Origin: Acanthochromis polyacanthus
Lineage: Eukaryota > Chordata > Actinopteri > Pomacentridae
Reading direction: 5' to 3'
Length of the DNA: 64,000 nt
Assembly (NCBI RefSeq): GCF_021347895.1
Contig: NC_067121.1
Coordinates: forward strand, 17,433,962 to 17,497,961
Part shown: positions 1 to 64,000 of the stretch, piece by piece
Layout of the letters: each line of letters starts with the position of its first letter
Numbering within the stretch: position 1 is the first letter of the stretch
Notes under the pieces: model-generated
Databases searched by the model: none
Seen by the model: only the letters and a program-made list of their open reading frames with translations
Told to the model about the DNA's origin: nothing
Translations under genes and position numbers: made by a program

Positions 1-227
1 TAAAAAATGATATATATTTTCCTTTCATTTTACTGATGTGCTCTGTGTAAGCACAGCCTGCAGTTAGGTTCAGTTTTGCAGACAAGTTCCTGAATTTTTG
101 TGACATGGTTGTTGACCACAGTGAATGTCTTCTCGGTTAGGCTAAAGAGCTATAGTTTATGGCTTTTTACACATTCTGTTAGGAGCATTTTTTTAATCAA
201 TCTGATTTTCAAATAAGACATGTACAA

Positions 228-1231
228 CAGTGGTCTCCAACCTTTTTTGCATTACAGACCGGATTCAAGCAAAGCAATTTTCTACGAACCAGTCATCGCG
301 CACATAGCAAACAAGAAAAGCACTCACAGAGCACAGTACTCTGCTAAGGCTGCTCAGTCTGTGTATTATTTCCAATGGATGAAATCTTTAATAAAAAATG
401 ACCTTGTGCTGAGCACAGGCATGTGTTATGCATATGTAGGTTATGTACGGATACCAATTCATGTGACCTCAATATGTAGCAGGCAGCGAGAATTGATGGA
501 ACTCAGAAACACCCCCACAATTTAATCAGTTGTTCCTTGTATCATTTCCGACAGATAAGTCCTGATTAGTCCGCAGCAATCGATTTGTAGTAGGATCACA
601 ATCATGTGATCGTCAGCAGGCAGCTGATTTAGTGTTCATTTTTTGTCACAGTTACAGTGGGACTATGCCGCTATTTCGCAATGATACAGAAATCCTTAAC
701 AAATTCAGACTACAAGCCACATTACTGTCAAACTCCAATCACTTGGTCTTTGTGTCATTTCTGACCTTCCCTGAAAATTTCATTGAAATCCATTAGTCCG
801 TTTCTGAGTAATGTTACTCACAGACAGACAAACAGATGGACAGACGTACATCATCACATAACTCCGCCGCGTTAATAATGATAGCTTTTTTTTGTCGTAA
901 ACAAATAAAATTGCTTCTGATTGCTAAATATTTACTTACTTTTTCTTCTGTGGCAACAAGTCTCTCTATGTGTTAAAAGAAGCTCTCCAGAGATGTTTGT
1001 TTTTTATCTTAATTTTGGCAGATTGACGGCTTCATTTAACATAAAGTTTGAGAGGTAAGCACAGACGGATGCGATAGGAGGACAAGCTAATCATTTTTCA
1101 AAATAAAACACCCTTCAGACTCTGCCAGAAATAAAATGTAAAATAAATTGTTTTTATTCTCTCTGTGTGGCCTGGTAGCAAATGACCTATGGCCTGATAC
1201 TGGTCCGCAGCCCACTGGTTGAGGACCACTG
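228..1231. mobile_element. hAT-type non-autonomous transposon with nested repeat
   Basis: Begins CAGTGGTCTCCAACC and ends GGTTGAGGACCACTG, inverted termini of the hAT class. The flanking 8-mers are atgtacaa (220-227) and atgtaaaa (1232-1239), identical at 7 of 8 bases, as expected for an 8-bp hAT target duplication. No transposase remains. About 310-880 is a copy of the dispersed ~600-bp repeat that inserted into it. Confidence 0.8.
310..880 (+). repeat. Dispersed ~600-bp repeat, copy A
   Basis: Starts near acaagaaaagcactcacaga and ends near cataactccgccgcg. It shares the blocks listed for the family: a TGAGCACAGG..GTTATGCAT block, AATCATGTGATCGTCAGCAG, TTTCTGACCTTCCCTGAAAA and a run of CAGACAGA. 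It lies inside the hAT element. The family name is unknown to me. Confidence 0.75.
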
Positions 1232-1663
1232 ATGTAAAATAAATGGATTTTCATGAAATATCACAATTTTACACTTAGATTTCAACAGAATAGCACATTA
1301 CAGATTAGGACCTTTGAAAGATAACATGTCTTTCTAATCCGCCAGTGCATTTTGGGTGTTTAGAAGGTTAAATTATGTCACTACATACTCAAAAAGCGTG
1401 TTGGAGTGCATGTCCTGCTAAGGATGGCAACTGGCATGAAGGACTGCTGTTGCAATGGGGGGGTGGGGCGTTGCTTGACCTGCAATGTTTAGGTGGGTGG
1501 TACATGTCAAACACTCACATGAGTGTCTCAGGAGTCAAGGCTTGCCAGCAAACATTGCATTACAACAAGATGATTGATGCCATTCGGTTCACCTGTCAGT
1601 ACACACACACACACATGTATAACTGACACGTGTTAACCTCTCTCTTCTTGTTTTTCTCCATAG

Positions 1664-62612
<60,949 letters not shown>

Positions 62613-64000
62613 GTGGGTATTAATTACATGTTCACTGGAACTGCAGATCTTAAATATGATTACCTTGCACCCATTCGACTGACAGGCTGATTGTATCTCA
62701 AGGTAAACACAGCCATCTCTTTTTTTATTGTCTTTGAGCATCAGTGCCCGGATGTGTATGTGTATGCTGACTTAGTGAGGCATGGGACTCACGTGCCGCC
62801 AGCTCGTTTCCCATCTATCTTATCAGTGAGAAGTGAGAAGCACCTGATTGATGGCCTTCATTACTAGAGAGGCATCCAGGCGACTGACTACTGTTTCATC
62901 TGAGTGGCTCTATAACAGGACATTAGACTCCTGAAGCCGCCAGCTCCTAGCAAGCTCCTCCGAGCAGAAACATCTCTTAATGTTGTTCTCATTGGACAAA
63001 GGGGACTGTTATTGAGTGGTGAGGACAGTTCATAATGTTCAAACTAATGATAGAGCCCTGACTTTCTTTTTTTGCTCACTACAGCATGTGGCCTGAAAAA
63101 AATCCAGAGCTCTGCTTCAGTCCTAATTTGTTCCACTTAACTCACACTGTAGTTCCCCCTGGTTAGGTTATAATCAAGAGAAAATGAAGGTCTTAACGTA
63201 CAGTGTAATGCTTTGACTGCCAGGGGATTTTCTCAAAGAATTTTAAACACATTCACACTGAAAGCCCCTTTAACACAGACACACCTTGATTTCGCTGATG
63301 TGCATTTTTGGTGGGACTTAAATGTAGCAGAGCTGATAATGATTCATGGGCCCATCTCTAGGTACCTCATTAGGCCTTTCCTCTACAGTAGCTGAGCCCA
63401 GCCCACCCCGCCCAACACCTTCTCCACACCTGCTTAGCTGCTGTGCTGTTCTCGGCGGGCCCCGGCCCCCAAACCGTCTGTTATATGATCCTTGTCCATT
63501 GGCGGGCGGTAGGCACAGTTGGTCACAGTGATGGTGGCTCCATAGAGGGCCCCATAAAATCACTTCACCATATCACAGTGGGCCATCTGCTCGGCACAGT
63601 TGCTGATGAACTCTGGGAAATCCTGGCACACACACAGACAAGCACACGCAGCCTCTGTCCCACTGGTTACCCTCACAGGGGCGGCGCTCAGCGCACTTTG
63701 ATGTGCAAGAGATTTGGTTTTAGAAGTTAGAGCGCTGATGTGTGTGATGAGGTGATGCGCTGACTGCTTCTTTTCCATATACTCTATCCATATGAGGGAG
63801 TGAGTTCATGAGCTGCGTACACACAGTCACATGCTCATAAGTGTGCCCGCACAAAATAACATCTGTGTCTACACTGGCACATTTTAGCCCAAAGGCTAAT
63901 TCCCCCCCAAACCAGGCATCTGATTTAGAGTGATCTAATAAGGTAATGGCTTTTGCCTAATTCAATCTGGCCTGAAGCGGACGGTGGATTTGTGATTGCC
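62613..64000 (+). other. ptprm intron (5' part)
   Basis: Non-coding to the window edge. No recognised repeat and no candidate for the next D1 exon. Short open frames on both strands around 63320-63780 look random. Confidence 0.75.

Larger units (their letters stand above)
1..1663 (+). other. ptprm intron (3' part)
   Basis: Non-coding. It holds the hAT-type element at 228-1231, which itself contains a copy of the dispersed ~600-bp repeat. The rest is unremarkable apart from a short CA run just before the acceptor region. No exon-like peptide is seen. Confidence 0.8.

Noticed and set aside
62613..64000. Search for the next D1 exon (VKC..YWPDD)
   Set aside because: No segment with acceptor plus matching peptide found; the exon lies beyond the window.

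Overview
This is an intron-rich vertebrate nuclear window. The repeat content (Tc1/mariner, hAT, small MITEs, L2-type LINE tails ending in ATCC repeats, long microsatellites) and the protein sequence suggest a teleost fish. I recognise one protein-coding gene: the middle of ptprm (receptor-type tyrosine phosphatase mu, R2B family) on the + strand. It occupies the whole window and is open at both ends. Fourteen exons (1664-62612) have GT-AG boundaries and phases that agree from one exon to the next. Together they make one continuous reading frame.

Layout of the gene. 1664-17905 codes for the fourth fibronectin III domain, with N-glycosylation sequons and a furin-type RPRR site. 20301-20436 codes for the end of the ectodomain, the transmembrane helix and the stop-transfer KKR. 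21815-41410 codes for the juxtamembrane region and contains a 30-nt Tyr-rich cassette, a 218-nt exon with an in-frame decapeptide duplication, and 81-, 27- and 12-nt exons that all share phase 1-1. 41217-62612 codes for the wedge helices and the first part of the membrane-proximal phosphatase domain D1, up to NLVEVGR. The WPD loop, the HCSAGAGRTG signature and domain D2 lie beyond the right edge.

Introns make up about 98% of the window. The repeats I can support are: an almost complete Tc1 transposon with 213-bp inverted repeats and a single frameshift (43379-45014); an antisense Tc1 relic (10904-12272); a truncated Tc1 5' part (15321-15809); three hAT-type non-autonomous elements (228-1231, 26741-28088, 47790-48396), one carrying a large palindromic minisatellite; a Mutator-like MITE with 9-bp target duplications (7078-7634); two pairs of TA-flanked MITEs; six copies of an unnamed ~600-bp dispersed repeat; LINE 3' fragments; and a 220-bp local duplication (49349/49890).

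No RNA gene, CRISPR array, operon or microbial system is visible. I did not find a new biological system. The most interesting features are the cassette and micro-exons of the juxtamembrane region, the decapeptide duplication, and the structured repeats. Long unannotated intron stretches may hold conserved non-coding elements, but that needs comparative data.
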